From assembly GCF_002234405.1 (NCBI RefSeq), contig NZ_NMQT01000020.1:34852-98851 (forward strand): DNA of 64,000 bases. Reading direction: 5' to 3'. Both the position numbers and the translations under genes were made by a program. The stretch comes from Amycolatopsis thailandensis. GTDB taxonomy: Bacteria > Actinomycetota > Actinomycetes > Mycobacteriales > Pseudonocardiaceae. The notes under the pieces were generated by a model. That model saw only the letters and a list, made by a program, of their open reading frames with translations, was not told where the DNA came from and ran no database searches. Of the stretch, positions 25,502-34,499 are shown in pieces; the stretch's first letter is position 1, and every line of letters starts with the position of its first letter.

Positions 25502-26855
25502 ATGCGTCATTTCTGTCTCGTCACAGCAACGGCTCTGGCCTTGGTCGCCGCTCCGGCCACGGCGTCGGCCGCTCAAGTCGTCCGGGTGACTTCGCTCGGA
25601 GCGCTGCAGTCCGCGATCGACAAGGCAGGCCCCGGCGATGAAATCCGGCTGGCCGACGGAAGCTACTCGGCGGGCTCGGCCATCTCGATCAAGCGGTCCG
25701 GGTCGGCGAGCGCGCCGATCACGATCACCGCGGAACACGTCGGCCAAGGCCGAGATCAAGGGAGCCACGGGTTTCGCGTTCTCCTCGAACGCGTCGAACG
25801 TCGTCCTGCGCGGCTTCAAGTTCCGGCACGGCGGTTCGCTGAACGTGCCCGCGGGCAGCACGCGCAACCGGCTGACCCGGCTCGACGTCCAGCTCACCGG
25901 CGGCGGGAACTGGGTCACGCTCAACGGGAACGACACCGAGTTCGACCACAACGTGCTGCAGAACCGCACCAGCCAAGGCGTCTTCCTCCAGGTGCTCGGG
26001 CCGTCGGACGACATGGCCAAACGGGTTCGCGTGCACCACAACTACTTCTACAACCACCAGTTCACCGGTTCGAACGGCGGCGAGTCGATCCGGTTCGGGC
26101 TGAGCAACCATCAGAAGTATAAGGCGGACGGGATCGTCGAGTACAACCTGTTCGAGAAGGCCGACGGGGACTCCGAAGCGATTTCCGTGAAGTCGTCGGA
26201 CAACGTCGTCCGGTACAACACGATCCGCGACGGCCGCGGGTTCATCGTGCTGCGCCACGGGGACCGCAGCGTGGTGGAGGGGAACATCCTGCTGGGGAAG
26301 TCCGGGATCCGCTTCCACGGCAACGATCACAAGATCGTCGGCAACTACGTGAACTCCACGGCGAACCGCGGGATCGTGTTCGGCTCGGGCAACGAGGCCG
26401 ACAGCGGACCGGACAGCAAGCTCCACGACCGGCCCGACCGCGTCGTGGTCGCGTACAACACCGTGGTCGGCACCACCGACGGCATCCATGGCGACGGTGG
26501 CGACTTTAAACCCAAGGACTGCGTGCTGGCGAACAACATCCTGCTGGGGACGGGGACGCTCGTGAGCATGCCCGGTGGTTCGGACGTGAAGTACGAGGGG
26601 TACATCGTCTGGGGCGGGCCCGCCGGGATGCCTTCGAGCGGGTACAAGGCCGTCGATCCCCAGCTGGCACAGGACTTCCGGCTGTCCGCGGGAAGCCCGG
26701 CGATCGACGCCGGTGTCGGGTCCTATCCCTTCGCGGGGACCGACATCGATCTCCAGGCGCGGTCCGGGAAGTTCGACGTCGGGGCCGATGAGCTGCTGGC
26801 CGGCGGGACACGGAAGGCGTTGACGAAGGCGGACGTCGGGCCGCTCGCGCCCTGA
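25502..26855 (+). pseudogene. Polysaccharide lyase family 6-like secreted protein, interrupted by a frameshift
   Basis: The first frame (from the ATG at 25502) gives a signal peptide (FCLVTATALALVAAPATASA) and the start of a right-handed beta-helix (VTSLGALQSAIDKAGPGDEI, SAPITITAE). At about 25733-25750 the reading must shift frame; the second frame then continues without stops to 26855 (AEIKGATGFAFSSN ... NNILLGTGTLVSMPGG). The joined product of about 450 residues resembles PL6 alginate/chondroitin lyases, including the conserved SESISVKS-like phrase DSEAISVKSSDN and FHGNDHKIVGNY. Either a one-base change inactivated it or there is a sequencing error; codon use is normal on both sides, so any decay is recent. 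Confidence 0.75.
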
Positions 26856-26867
26856 CCCTGGCGGGCT

Positions 26868-26910
26868 GAAAGCGTCCTTCACCGCATCCGACGCGGTGAA
26901 GGACGCTTTC
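26868..26910. repeat. AAGGCC-like hairpin between the lyase and mutM
   Basis: Arms GAAAGCGTCCTTCACCGC and the complement GCGGTGAAGGACGCTTTC. An outer pair, GCGGGCTGAA at 26861 and TTCAGCCCGC near 26939-26948, encloses it, so the whole 26861-26948 segment can fold as a nested structure just upstream of mutM. Confidence 0.6.
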
Positions 26911-26976
26911 GTCGCATGGCATGCGGGGAAAGTCCCCTTCAGCCCGCGTCCGGCGCCCAGTGGGAGAATCGGCGGC

Positions 26977-27828
26977 ATGCCCGAACTCCCCGAGGTCGAG
27001 GTGGTCCGTGCCGGGCTCCAGGCGCACGTCGCCGGCCGGACGATCACCGACGTCGAAGTCCTGCACGCCCGCGCCATCCGCCGCCACGAACTCGGCGCCG
27101 AGGACTTCACCGGACGCCTCTCCGGCACCAAGATCACCGCCGCCCGACGTCGCGGCAAGTATCTGTGGCTGGAGCTCTCCGACGGCCAGGCCATGCTCGC
27201 GCATCTCGGCATGAGCGGCCAGATGCTCGTCCAGCCCGACGACGCGCCCGACGAGAAGCACCTTCGCGTGCGGTTCCGCTTCGCCGACAACGGCCCGGAG
27301 TTGCGCTTCGTCGACCAGCGGACCTTCGGCGGTCTCGCGCTCGCGGACCTCACCGAGGTCGACGGGACGGCGTTGCCGGGCACCATCGCGCATATCGCCC
27401 GCGACCCGATGGACCCGCGGTTCGACCTCGACCAGGCCGTCCGCGCGCTACGGTCGAGGCGGACCGAGATCAAACGCGCCCTGCTCGACCAGACCCTCGT
27501 CTCCGGCATCGGCAACATCTACGCCGACGAAGCGCTCTGGCGGTCCAAGCTCCATTGGTCCCGCCCGACCGACAAGCTCACCGCGGCCCACGGCCGCACC
27601 GTGCTCACCGCCGCCAGCGAGGTGATGGCCGCCGCGCTCGTCGCGGGCGGGACGTCGTTCGACGCGCTTTACGTCAACATCAACGGCCAGTCCGGCTACT
27701 TCGACCGGTCGCTCGACGCCTACGGCCAGGAAGGACTGCCGTGCGGCCGCTGTGGGACGGCCATCCGGCGGGACCCGTTCATGAACCGCTCGAGCTATTT
27801 TTGCCCAGTCTGCCAGCGAAAACGCTAG
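26977..27828 (+). CDS. mutM: Formamidopyrimidine-DNA glycosylase MutM (Fpg)
   Basis: 283 residues. The N-terminal [13 protein letters not shown] has the catalytic Pro and Glu used after Met removal; KYLWLEL and [10 protein letters not shown] are conserved strands. The zinc finger at the C-terminus has Cys256, Cys259, Cys276 and Cys279 ([23 protein letters not shown]). It removes 8-oxoguanine and other oxidised purines and nicks the strand. It is the last gene of the conserved rnc-mutM block. A decayed copy of its 3' end lies at 35109, 7.3 kb away, which indicates that an island was inserted at this gene's tail. Confidence 0.96.
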   Translation: MPELPEVEVVRAGLQAHVAGRTITDVEVLHARAIRRHELGAEDFTGRLSGTKITAARRRGKYLWLELSDGQAMLAHLGMSGQMLVQPDDAPDEKHLRVRFRFADNGPELRFVDQRTFGGLALADLTEVDGTALPGTIAHIARDPMDPRFDLDQAVRALRSRRTEIKRALLDQTLVSGIGNIYADEALWRSKLHWSRPTDKLTAAHGRTVLTAASEVMAAALVAGGTSFDALYVNINGQSGYFDRSLDAYGQEGLPCGRCGTAIRRDPFMNRSSYFCPVCQRKR

Positions 27829-28157
27829 CTGAGGAGCGTCAACAGAGCCGCACGCGCAGTTGAGATCATCACTACATGACCGTTCTCCGACGTCCTTTAC
27901 GTCCTGCGCATAGAAGTTGTCCGCGAGACACAGGCGAGAGGAGGCGTCACCGGTATTTGATGGCGGTCGCGACTGCTCCGCGAGGAGCCTCGAGGCCGTC
28001 TTGCAGCGCAGAGTTTGCTGTGTGCAGCTCCGACTTGCCGCCAATCCCAACGTTCGCTATACGTGTCTCGCGGCACTGGTAAATGGCCGTGATCTGTCGG
28101 ACGCGGCGATGATGCGACGGGAGACCTGTAGAATCCGAGACCGAAGAAGGAGCCACC

Positions 28158-28390
28158 CTGGCGGTCACCAGTATCCATCTCAACCCCCAACTCATCGAAC
28201 GTGCCAAGGCGCTCACCGGTGCGAGGTCACCGCGTCGTCCAGGATCTCGCCGTACGTCGACTCGTCGAAGGGGCGATGATCGGATGGCATCGCCGAGCTC
28301 CCCGAAATCTCAATGCTGCCGTGGTCCGCTCTGTCGAGGCGTCGCGCCCTGGGCGCTCAGCTGGAATCGAGGGCGGAGAGTGGAACCTGA
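28158..28390 (+). pseudogene. Decayed VapB-like antitoxin gene
   Basis: Reading from CTG at 28158 (after GAAGGAG) gives LAVTSIHLNPQLIERAKAL, the N-terminus of VapB-type ribbon-helix antitoxins, but there is no proper start codon. A frameshift near 28220 moves the match to HRVVQDLAVRRLVEGAMI, and a second shift near 28275 gives IAELPEISMLPWSALSRR ending at TGA 28388-28390. Each piece fits the family in order, so this is a relic. No VapC toxin gene follows. Confidence 0.5.
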
Positions 28391-28516
28391 CGTTGGATTC
28401 GGTCGACGCACTGGCACATCAATTGGGAGTCGCCTCCCTGATGCTCTTGGACGCAGCTGCTGAGTTGCTGCGGCGGCGCAGACTCACTCCGGGGTATTCA
28501 TTCACGGGTGTTAGGT
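28391..28516 (+). pseudogene. Possible HTH (Xre) C-terminal fragment
   Basis: The sequence around 28393-28460 reads LDSVDALAHQLGVASLMLL, which resembles the last helices of Xre-type HTH domains (TLDSLEALA-LGV--LELL). There is no start codon in a sensible place and no N-terminal HTH core. A further relic at the island edge; weak evidence. Confidence 0.3.
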
Positions 28517-28554
28517 CCGCTGGCTCCGAGGTGATGCTTACCCGGAGCCAGCGG
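28517..28554 (-). terminator. Terminator of the methyltransferase-helicase-nuclease operon
   Basis: Perfect 12-base arms CCGCTGGCTCCG and CGGAGCCAGCGG around a 14-base loop, located 22 bases past the stop of the reverse-strand operon. There is no clear T-tract. Confidence 0.6.
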
Positions 28555-28575
28555 GACGCTCCACATATCGCCAGC

Positions 28576-29766
28576 TCAGCTGTTCCTACTCAGTTTCTGA
28601 GACCGTGCGTCGTAGACGTACCCGACGATGTCGCCGGAGATGATCAGCTCAATCGCCTGATCGATGACATTGAGCGGGACTACGAACCACTCCGATGGGT
28701 CGTAGTCCCGGCCCTTGCGGTCGATCTGGGTGATGCAGAGCCGCACTTCGGCGAAAACACGGTGCAGGAGATTCTCAAGGGCCGAGGCCCTCAGGTTGTA
28801 GGCGCGGTAGTTGGCTACCACAGCAACCGGTGCCATCAGGTACGTCGGCGACTTCTCGGCGTTCTTGATCCGCTTCTCGACAGGACCCCGTGAGAAGCCG
28901 ATCTTGTGCAGGTCATTGATGCCGGCGATCTGAGGGTCATCGCTCAGGGAGCGGAGCACATAGATGTAGCCGCTGACCTCGTCGTCGGTGAGGATCTCGG
29001 GCATCTCGGTTTGGGCGAGGATCTGGCCGTCCTCGTCGCTGAGTCGGATCGCAAGGGACTGGCGGTACATCGAGGACTCGGTGCCGTTCTCGAAGATGCA
29101 CCTGAGTCGTTCACGCTTGTTCTCACGGACGGTCGACTTCTTGTACTCGGTTTCCCCGACTTCGGCGATGAACAGCATTACACCGTTGAGGACGAAGAAT
29201 GCGCCGGGGACGATGTGAGCCATACCAGGGTAGGGCAGGAGCTTGGACGTGCTCGCTCGAAGCTCGGCGTGCTTCTGCTTGAATAGCGGTTCGAATTGCC
29301 CGAAGTCCTCAGCCTTGCGGCGGCGTGCGGCATCCGTGTCGTACACCTGGCGCCGCCCCGGTAGATCGGACACATCCAGCAATCCTGAGTCATCGTCGAG
29401 CAGGTGGAAGTCGTCGCCCTCGAGCAGGTCATCGATTGACGCAGGAGCCTCGGGGACGTCGAGCAGGCCGAACTCATCGAGCTTCTTGAGCGCTGTGATC
29501 TTATCTTCGTTGGCAAGGATCCCGTCCAGTCGTGCTCCCAGCTTGCGCTCGGCGATCTCTCGCGTTGTCGAGCTGGGGGCCCGACCGTGGGTGCGCCGAA
29601 ACTCGACAACCTCAAGAAAGGCGCGCTCCAAGCGATCGGCCGAGGTGACCTTCTTCGGCTTCTCCGGCGTGTCTAGGAGGCCATCGAGATCGGAGTCGAT
29701 CAGTGCCTGTATGTCGACTGCGGAGTAGGGGATGTCAACTGGAGCGAAGTCTTCGTTACTTGTCAT
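28576..29766 (-). CDS. GIY-YIG (T5orf172/Mug113-type) nuclease, third gene of the defence-like operon
   Basis: 396 residues. The first 150 residues are acidic with short repeats of the type DSDLDGLLDTPE and DDSGLLDVSDLPG, perhaps docking segments. The middle (FEPLFKQKHAELRASTSKLL) leads to a GIY-YIG domain from about residue 265: GYIYVLRSLS, HKIGFSRGPVEKRI (catalytic Arg) and ALENLLHRVFAEVRL (catalytic Glu near 330). This is the T5orf172 branch. It should cut DNA and is the only clear nuclease of the operon. ATG 29766 overlaps the helicase stop (ATGA). Codon use is less GC-rich than in chromosomal neighbours. Confidence 0.85.
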   Translation of the reverse strand: MTSNEDFAPVDIPYSAVDIQALIDSDLDGLLDTPEKPKKVTSADRLERAFLEVVEFRRTHGRAPSSTTREIAERKLGARLDGILANEDKITALKKLDEFGLLDVPEAPASIDDLLEGDDFHLLDDDSGLLDVSDLPGRRQVYDTDAARRRKAEDFGQFEPLFKQKHAELRASTSKLLPYPGMAHIVPGAFFVLNGVMLFIAEVGETEYKKSTVRENKRERLRCIFENGTESSMYRQSLAIRLSDEDGQILAQTEMPEILTDDEVSGYIYVLRSLSDDPQIAGINDLHKIGFSRGPVEKRIKNAEKSPTYLMAPVAVVANYRAYNLRASALENLLHRVFAEVRLCITQIDRKGRDYDPSEWFVVPLNVIDQAIELIISGDIVGYVYDARSQKLSRNS

Positions 29767-31748
29767 GACTCGTCGACTGTCTGTGTGGAGCGTTGCTCCG
29801 CGAGGTGCTGTTGCTTGCGCTTTTGCAGGTACAACAGTGCCTCGGCGTAGCGCTTCTCGGTGGGGTCTTCCGAGCGCACATCAGGTTTGCGGCCGTTGAC
29901 CTTGGCCCACTGCTGGATCTTCGGGAACAGAGAGAAGGCCTCTTCGTCGGTGAACTCGATCCGGGTGGCGGTGATCGCGTCGGAGATGATGCGTAGCACC
30001 GAGGGGGTGACGGCCTTCGACATTACCTCGAAGGCCCGCTGGAACGGGTTGACGGAGTCAATGAGGTTGATGTTGATATCGTCGATGTTGACGAACTTCT
30101 CCGACATCTTGATGAACCGCTTGTCGCCGACCTCGCGGACCTCGCCGTTCTTGATCACCGAGTCTACGACGACCTGCTGGCGGAGTTCCTCCACCTGAGA
30201 CTCATCCAGGTCGGGATACCGCTCGCGAATGATCTTGGGGATCAGTACCTTGTTCGTCGTCTCCGGAGCCACAGATCCAGCGGCGGCCTTCGCGAAAGTG
30301 TCGTCCTGCAGGATCGTCGCTTTGAGATCGTTCAGGTCAGTTTCCACGATCTGCTTGACCCGGTTGGTGGACGGCTCCTTGAAGCCCTTGATTGTGATGA
30401 CGCCCGGTGGGGGAGCACTGCCTTCGCCGGGGTGCTTGGTCTTGAAAGTGAAGTTCTGTGCCAGTACCTGCTCCATCAGCAGCGAGGCGGTGATGGCCTT
30501 GAGCATGTTGTTCACCGACACCTTGACCTCGCCCTGGGGGGCATCCGGTTCGGCGATCAGATTGGTGAACTGGGCGTGTTCCTTGCCGGGGGAATCCCGG
30601 GTGACGCGGCCGATGATCTGGATGACCTCGGTCAGCGAGGCGCGATAGGCGATCGTGAGTGCGTGCTCGGCGAAGGGCCAGTCGAACCCTTCCTTGGCCA
30701 TCCCGAGCGCGAGGATGACGTCCACAGCGTCACGGTCCTTCGATGCGACGGTCGCGAGATAGTGCAGGGTGTCTGCGCGCTTCTTCTGATCCGTGTCGTC
30801 GACGAGGTCGGCAACCCGCAGGATCACGCCGGTGTCTGAGCGGCGAATGCTGATGATCCCCGTGTCGGGGTCGGTGTCCTCGACGTGGCCGATCGAGTCG
30901 ATGATGAAGCCGACCTCTTCGATCTTGTCCTTGGTGGACTCGCCCGAGTTCACGTTCGGGATGTGGATGATCGTCTTCTTGTTCAAGTCGAAGACCTCAC
31001 CGATCGCGTCGGTGTAACGGCCCTGATAGAAGTGGTGGCCAATGCCGAGCGAATGCAGGTACTGGTAGCCGTTGAGCTGGTCGTAGTAGTTGAACGTGAC
31101 CGGAGTGAACTTCTCCTCGTCCTCGGCAGACAGGATTGGCACCGAGTCGCCGCGGAAGTACGAGCCCGTCATCGCGACGATGTGCGCGTCCGAGCCGTTC
31201 ATGACCGCGCGCAGCAGCGCCCCGAGCCGGTTCGCCTCGGTGTCGGCGGACACGTGGTGGAACTCGTCGATCGCCAGCACCGTGCCGTCGAATGCGTCCG
31301 GGGCGAGCTTCTCGAACGCAAACCGCAGCGTCGCGTGGGTGCAGACCATGATCGCGTTGGGGCCGTTCAAGAAGTCAATGAATGCCCCGACCTTGCCCTG
31401 CGATGAGCCGGGATCGCAGAGGTTGTGCTCGGGCTTGACCTCCCAGTCGGCGAAGAACCCATGCTCGGTCAGCTTCGTCGACGCGAACGACGCCCCGATC
31501 GACCGTTCAGGTACGGCGACGATGACCTTCTTGCGGTCCTGGTTGTAGAGTTTGTCGAGCCCGACGAACATCAAAGCCCGTGACTTGCCGGAGGCTGGCG
31601 GAGCCTTCACCAACAGGTGCTGGGCATCGCGCTTGGTGAAGACGCGCTGCTGCATCTCACGCATTCCTAACGCGTCTGTGTTGACCGATCCACCCGTGCG
31701 GGCGTAGGTCACATCGACGATGTTGACCGGCTTCTTGATCTCGTTCAC
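29763..31748 (-). CDS. SF2 DEAD/DEAH-type helicase, second gene of the defence-like operon
   Basis: 661 residues. Walker A is APPASGKSRAL (Lys55), the DExH box is IDEFHH near residue 159, motif III is MTGSYFRGD, and motif VI is IIGRVTRDSPGKEH near 376. A C-terminal part of about 200 residues has no recognised domain (FQRAFEVMSKAVTPSVLRII). The ATPase core is of the type seen in type I and III restriction enzymes. The GTG at 31748 overlaps the methyltransferase stop (GTGA). Likely role: ATP-driven translocation or DNA remodelling between target recognition by the methyltransferase subunit and cutting by the GIY-YIG protein. Confidence 0.88.
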   Translation of the reverse strand: MNEIKKPVNIVDVTYARTGGSVNTDALGMREMQQRVFTKRDAQHLLVKAPPASGKSRALMFVGLDKLYNQDRKKVIVAVPERSIGASFASTKLTEHGFFADWEVKPEHNLCDPGSSQGKVGAFIDFLNGPNAIMVCTHATLRFAFEKLAPDAFDGTVLAIDEFHHVSADTEANRLGALLRAVMNGSDAHIVAMTGSYFRGDSVPILSAEDEEKFTPVTFNYYDQLNGYQYLHSLGIGHHFYQGRYTDAIGEVFDLNKKTIIHIPNVNSGESTKDKIEEVGFIIDSIGHVEDTDPDTGIISIRRSDTGVILRVADLVDDTDQKKRADTLHYLATVASKDRDAVDVILALGMAKEGFDWPFAEHALTIAYRASLTEVIQIIGRVTRDSPGKEHAQFTNLIAEPDAPQGEVKVSVNNMLKAITASLLMEQVLAQNFTFKTKHPGEGSAPPPGVITIKGFKEPSTNRVKQIVETDLNDLKATILQDDTFAKAAAGSVAPETTNKVLIPKIIRERYPDLDESQVEELRQQVVVDSVIKNGEVREVGDKRFIKMSEKFVNIDDININLIDSVNPFQRAFEVMSKAVTPSVLRIISDAITATRIEFTDEEAFSLFPKIQQWAKVNGRKPDVRSEDPTEKRYAEALLYLQKRKQQHLAEQRSTQTVDES

Positions 31749-34462
31749 TTCCGAGCACCCCTCGTCTTCTTCGTCGGAGCCTTGGCAGCCTCCTCGGCAG
31801 TCATCGCTTCATACATAGCGAACAGGTCCGACAGTCTTTGCTCATCGGTCTCGTAGCCGCGCTTGGAGTAGATCGAGTCCACCAGCGCATCGACCTCGGC
31901 ATGCGCCTGCCGCAAGTCGGTGAGCATCAGATCCGGGTCGTACAACTCAGCAAGCGTCTTTTCGCAGTGGTACTCCCGCACATCGAGCACCCTGAGTCCC
32001 GCGAACGTGAGCTGTTCCTTTGCGGACTCGGAGAGCGGTGGTACGGGAAAATTGTTGTAGACGATCGTGTTTGAGTACTGGTAGTCCTCGCGCATTCGCC
32101 CAGAGACTGCATTCACCCAGGCCATGTGCACGCGTGAGGTAAGGATGGCAAAAAGCCACGGTTGCGCGTCATATACCGCGTACCCCTTGTTTGAGACAAC
32201 TGTGTCGGCATCCAGGTAGCCTATGGGAATGTAATCGCGACGCCCGGAGGAGATGCTTGGAACCATGATCGACTCTGTTGGCCTGTATGCTGGCTGCTTG
32301 AACTGCCATGGTTTATCTGCGAGATCTCGAGTTGTCTTGTCATTTCGATCGCGACGGAAGTCCGCTACCTGCCTGAGCCTCGGGGCTAAAGCGGGAGTGG
32401 ACATTGCCTTCGAAGCATCCTCCGGCTCGACCCACAGGCAGTATCGCTCGCCATCGTTAATGAACTCCGACGATCCCATGTAGCGCTTGACGAAAGAAGC
32501 GGTTTCCGGTGCTGAGGCTAACAGTGCATTACGTTCGGCAGGGTCAAGGATGAGATGCCCGCCGTCCGACGGTTGCGACCCACGTATCATCCGAGGGAGA
32601 GCAACTCCCAAAGGACTGGAGCGACGGGCGATAATGACTGTCGGGCCGTCGGCAAGGTATCCGTTGATGTTCTTTGCTTCGATCTTCAGATCGTCGGCGT
32701 ACAGATACTTTGAAGCAGTCGACTGGTTGCGGAGACTGATGACCGCCACGGTAACGCCAGCATTGCGCTTGGCGTTATTCTCCCATTTGAATGAGGTGTA
32801 GGCGAATCCAATCTCGATTCCGTCCGTTAGTACGCTGGGGAACATTAAGCCAACGTGGTCCCCTTGGGCTGCTGAATTGGTGGTTACAAAGGCAAGTTTT
32901 GACCGTGTGCCGCGAATGTAATCAGCGCCTTTGACGAACCAAAGTGCAATGTAATCGAGATTCCTCGAGAATGGGCGATGGCCGAAAACCACTGGGAACT
33001 CGGCCTTTTGGTCGCCTGATTGCATACTTGATCCTACGTACGGGGGATTTCCAATCAGGAATATCTCCGTTTGGCCATCGTTCGGGCAGGCCGAGTTCCA
33101 ATCAGTGCGGGTGGCGTTGCCGGCGTGGATCTGGCCGGTCTCCTTGAGTGGGATCAATGGGATTGAGACGTTGAACTTTTCTTTAAACTCGGCGTTCATC
33201 TGGTGCTTGGCTATCCACAGGGATAGGATTGCGACCTCGACGGCGAAGTCGTCGATCTCGATGCCGTAGAAGCTCTCGATGTTGATCTTTGACTCGGCGA
33301 ATAGGACCTGATGCTTGGGGTCGAGGTCGGCGAGGCGCTCGAGGATTGCATGCTCGAGCTTGCGCAGCTCCTTGTAGGCGATGACGAGGAAGTTCCCCGA
33401 GCCGCAGGCGGGATCGAAGACCTTGATCTCGCTGATCCGTTCCAGCAGCCGCTCGAGCTTCTTGACCGAGTCGAATCCTGTGTCGAGCTGCTCCTTGAGT
33501 TCGTCCAGGAAGAGGGGCTCGATGGTTTTGAGGATGTTCGGCACCGAGGTGTAGTGCTGACCCAGGTCGGAGCGCTTGCCGGGAGTGACGATCGCCTGGA
33601 ACATCGACCCGAAGATATCCGGGTTGATCCCGCGCCAGATCAGAGACCCGGACTCGATCAGCTGTTTCCGGGCCTTCTTTGTGAACGTGGGCACCACATC
33701 GTCCGGGGTCATCTTGAAGAGGCGCCCGTTGACGTATGGGAAGCCAGTCAAATACCGGGGCTTATCGCTAGATTCGGCGGTGTCGAGGGCAGCGAAGAGG
33801 TCGGTGAGGAACTCGGCGACGTCCGAGCCGTCGGCTTGAGTCTGTGATCCGACGGCGTTGGTGAACTGGTTCTCCTCGAAGATGCCCGTGTCCTCTGCGA
33901 AGAAGCAGAACAGCAGGCGGGTGAAGAAGACGTTCAACCCATGTCGGCCGTGCGGCAGGTCTAGTAGATATGGGTTTGCGGCGAGCAACTCATCAAAGAG
34001 CCTGCCCATACGTTCGGCGGCCTTGACATCGGCGTGTGCTTCCGCGATGTACTGCGCCTTCTCCATGCCAGCCCAGGGTAGGAAGAAGGTGAAGTGCTGG
34101 TTGATGTCCTGGATTGGGATCATCAGGTTTTCGCCGGTTTTGGTATCGACAGCGAGGAGCTCGGCGTAGTCGGTGACGATTACGAAGCGCGTACTGTATC
34201 GCACCACGGTTGGCGCGGTCTTGAGCTCGTCGATGACGGCGAGTGGGTTGTCTGTGGTCTCCTTGAAGTAGACGACGTTCTTTTGCGCAACCTCGGTCTC
34301 GGGGTTATCCGCGACATTGAGCGACCCCTTGCGAAGTCGCGTGACGTTACCCTGTGGCTTCCCGTATGCCATGAGAAGTTGGAAGATGAACTCACGGTCG
34401 TAGGAGCTTCGTCCTCCGAGTGGTGCGACCCGCTCCTCGACGGACTTGAGGTTGAGTCTCAC
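31745..34462 (-). CDS. MmeI-like N6-adenine DNA methyltransferase with target-recognition domain
   Basis: About 905 residues. Order: an MmeI-type N-terminal domain (VVRYSTRFVIVTDYAELLAV, INQHFTFFLPWAG), a helical spacer (FPYVNGRLFKMTPDDVV), the methyltransferase core with motif I FDPACGSGNF near residue 350 and motif IV NPPYVGSS near 471, a target-recognition region (about 600-780) and a C-terminal domain. In MmeI/type IIL enzymes the N-terminal domain carries a PD-(D/E)XK nuclease; here the expected catalytic cluster is not recognisable. The GTG at 34462 follows AGGAG by about 10 bases; a GTG at 34483 and a TTG at 34465 are alternatives. It modifies adenine in a specific site and probably gives specificity to the whole complex. 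Confidence 0.87.
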   Translation of the reverse strand: MRLNLKSVEERVAPLGGRSSYDREFIFQLLMAYGKPQGNVTRLRKGSLNVADNPETEVAQKNVVYFKETTDNPLAVIDELKTAPTVVRYSTRFVIVTDYAELLAVDTKTGENLMIPIQDINQHFTFFLPWAGMEKAQYIAEAHADVKAAERMGRLFDELLAANPYLLDLPHGRHGLNVFFTRLLFCFFAEDTGIFEENQFTNAVGSQTQADGSDVAEFLTDLFAALDTAESSDKPRYLTGFPYVNGRLFKMTPDDVVPTFTKKARKQLIESGSLIWRGINPDIFGSMFQAIVTPGKRSDLGQHYTSVPNILKTIEPLFLDELKEQLDTGFDSVKKLERLLERISEIKVFDPACGSGNFLVIAYKELRKLEHAILERLADLDPKHQVLFAESKINIESFYGIEIDDFAVEVAILSLWIAKHQMNAEFKEKFNVSIPLIPLKETGQIHAGNATRTDWNSACPNDGQTEIFLIGNPPYVGSSMQSGDQKAEFPVVFGHRPFSRNLDYIALWFVKGADYIRGTRSKLAFVTTNSAAQGDHVGLMFPSVLTDGIEIGFAYTSFKWENNAKRNAGVTVAVISLRNQSTASKYLYADDLKIEAKNINGYLADGPTVIIARRSSPLGVALPRMIRGSQPSDGGHLILDPAERNALLASAPETASFVKRYMGSSEFINDGERYCLWVEPEDASKAMSTPALAPRLRQVADFRRDRNDKTTRDLADKPWQFKQPAYRPTESIMVPSISSGRRDYIPIGYLDADTVVSNKGYAVYDAQPWLFAILTSRVHMAWVNAVSGRMREDYQYSNTIVYNNFPVPPLSESAKEQLTFAGLRVLDVREYHCEKTLAELYDPDLMLTDLRQAHAEVDALVDSIYSKRGYETDEQRLSDLFAMYEAMTAEEAAKAPTKKTRGARK

Positions 34463-34499
34463 CAACAGTCGTCTCCTCTCCACAGCCCGCTAGGCTACC

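Noticed and set aside
27829..28157. tRNA gene as the attachment site of the island
   Set aside because: No cloverleaf could be folded by eye; the duplicated mutM tail explains the boundary better.
28576..34462. DISARM, BREX or Druantia system
   Set aside because: None of the hallmark partners (drmA/B/C, pglZ, brxC, druE) is present; only a methyltransferase, helicase and GIY-YIG nuclease are seen.
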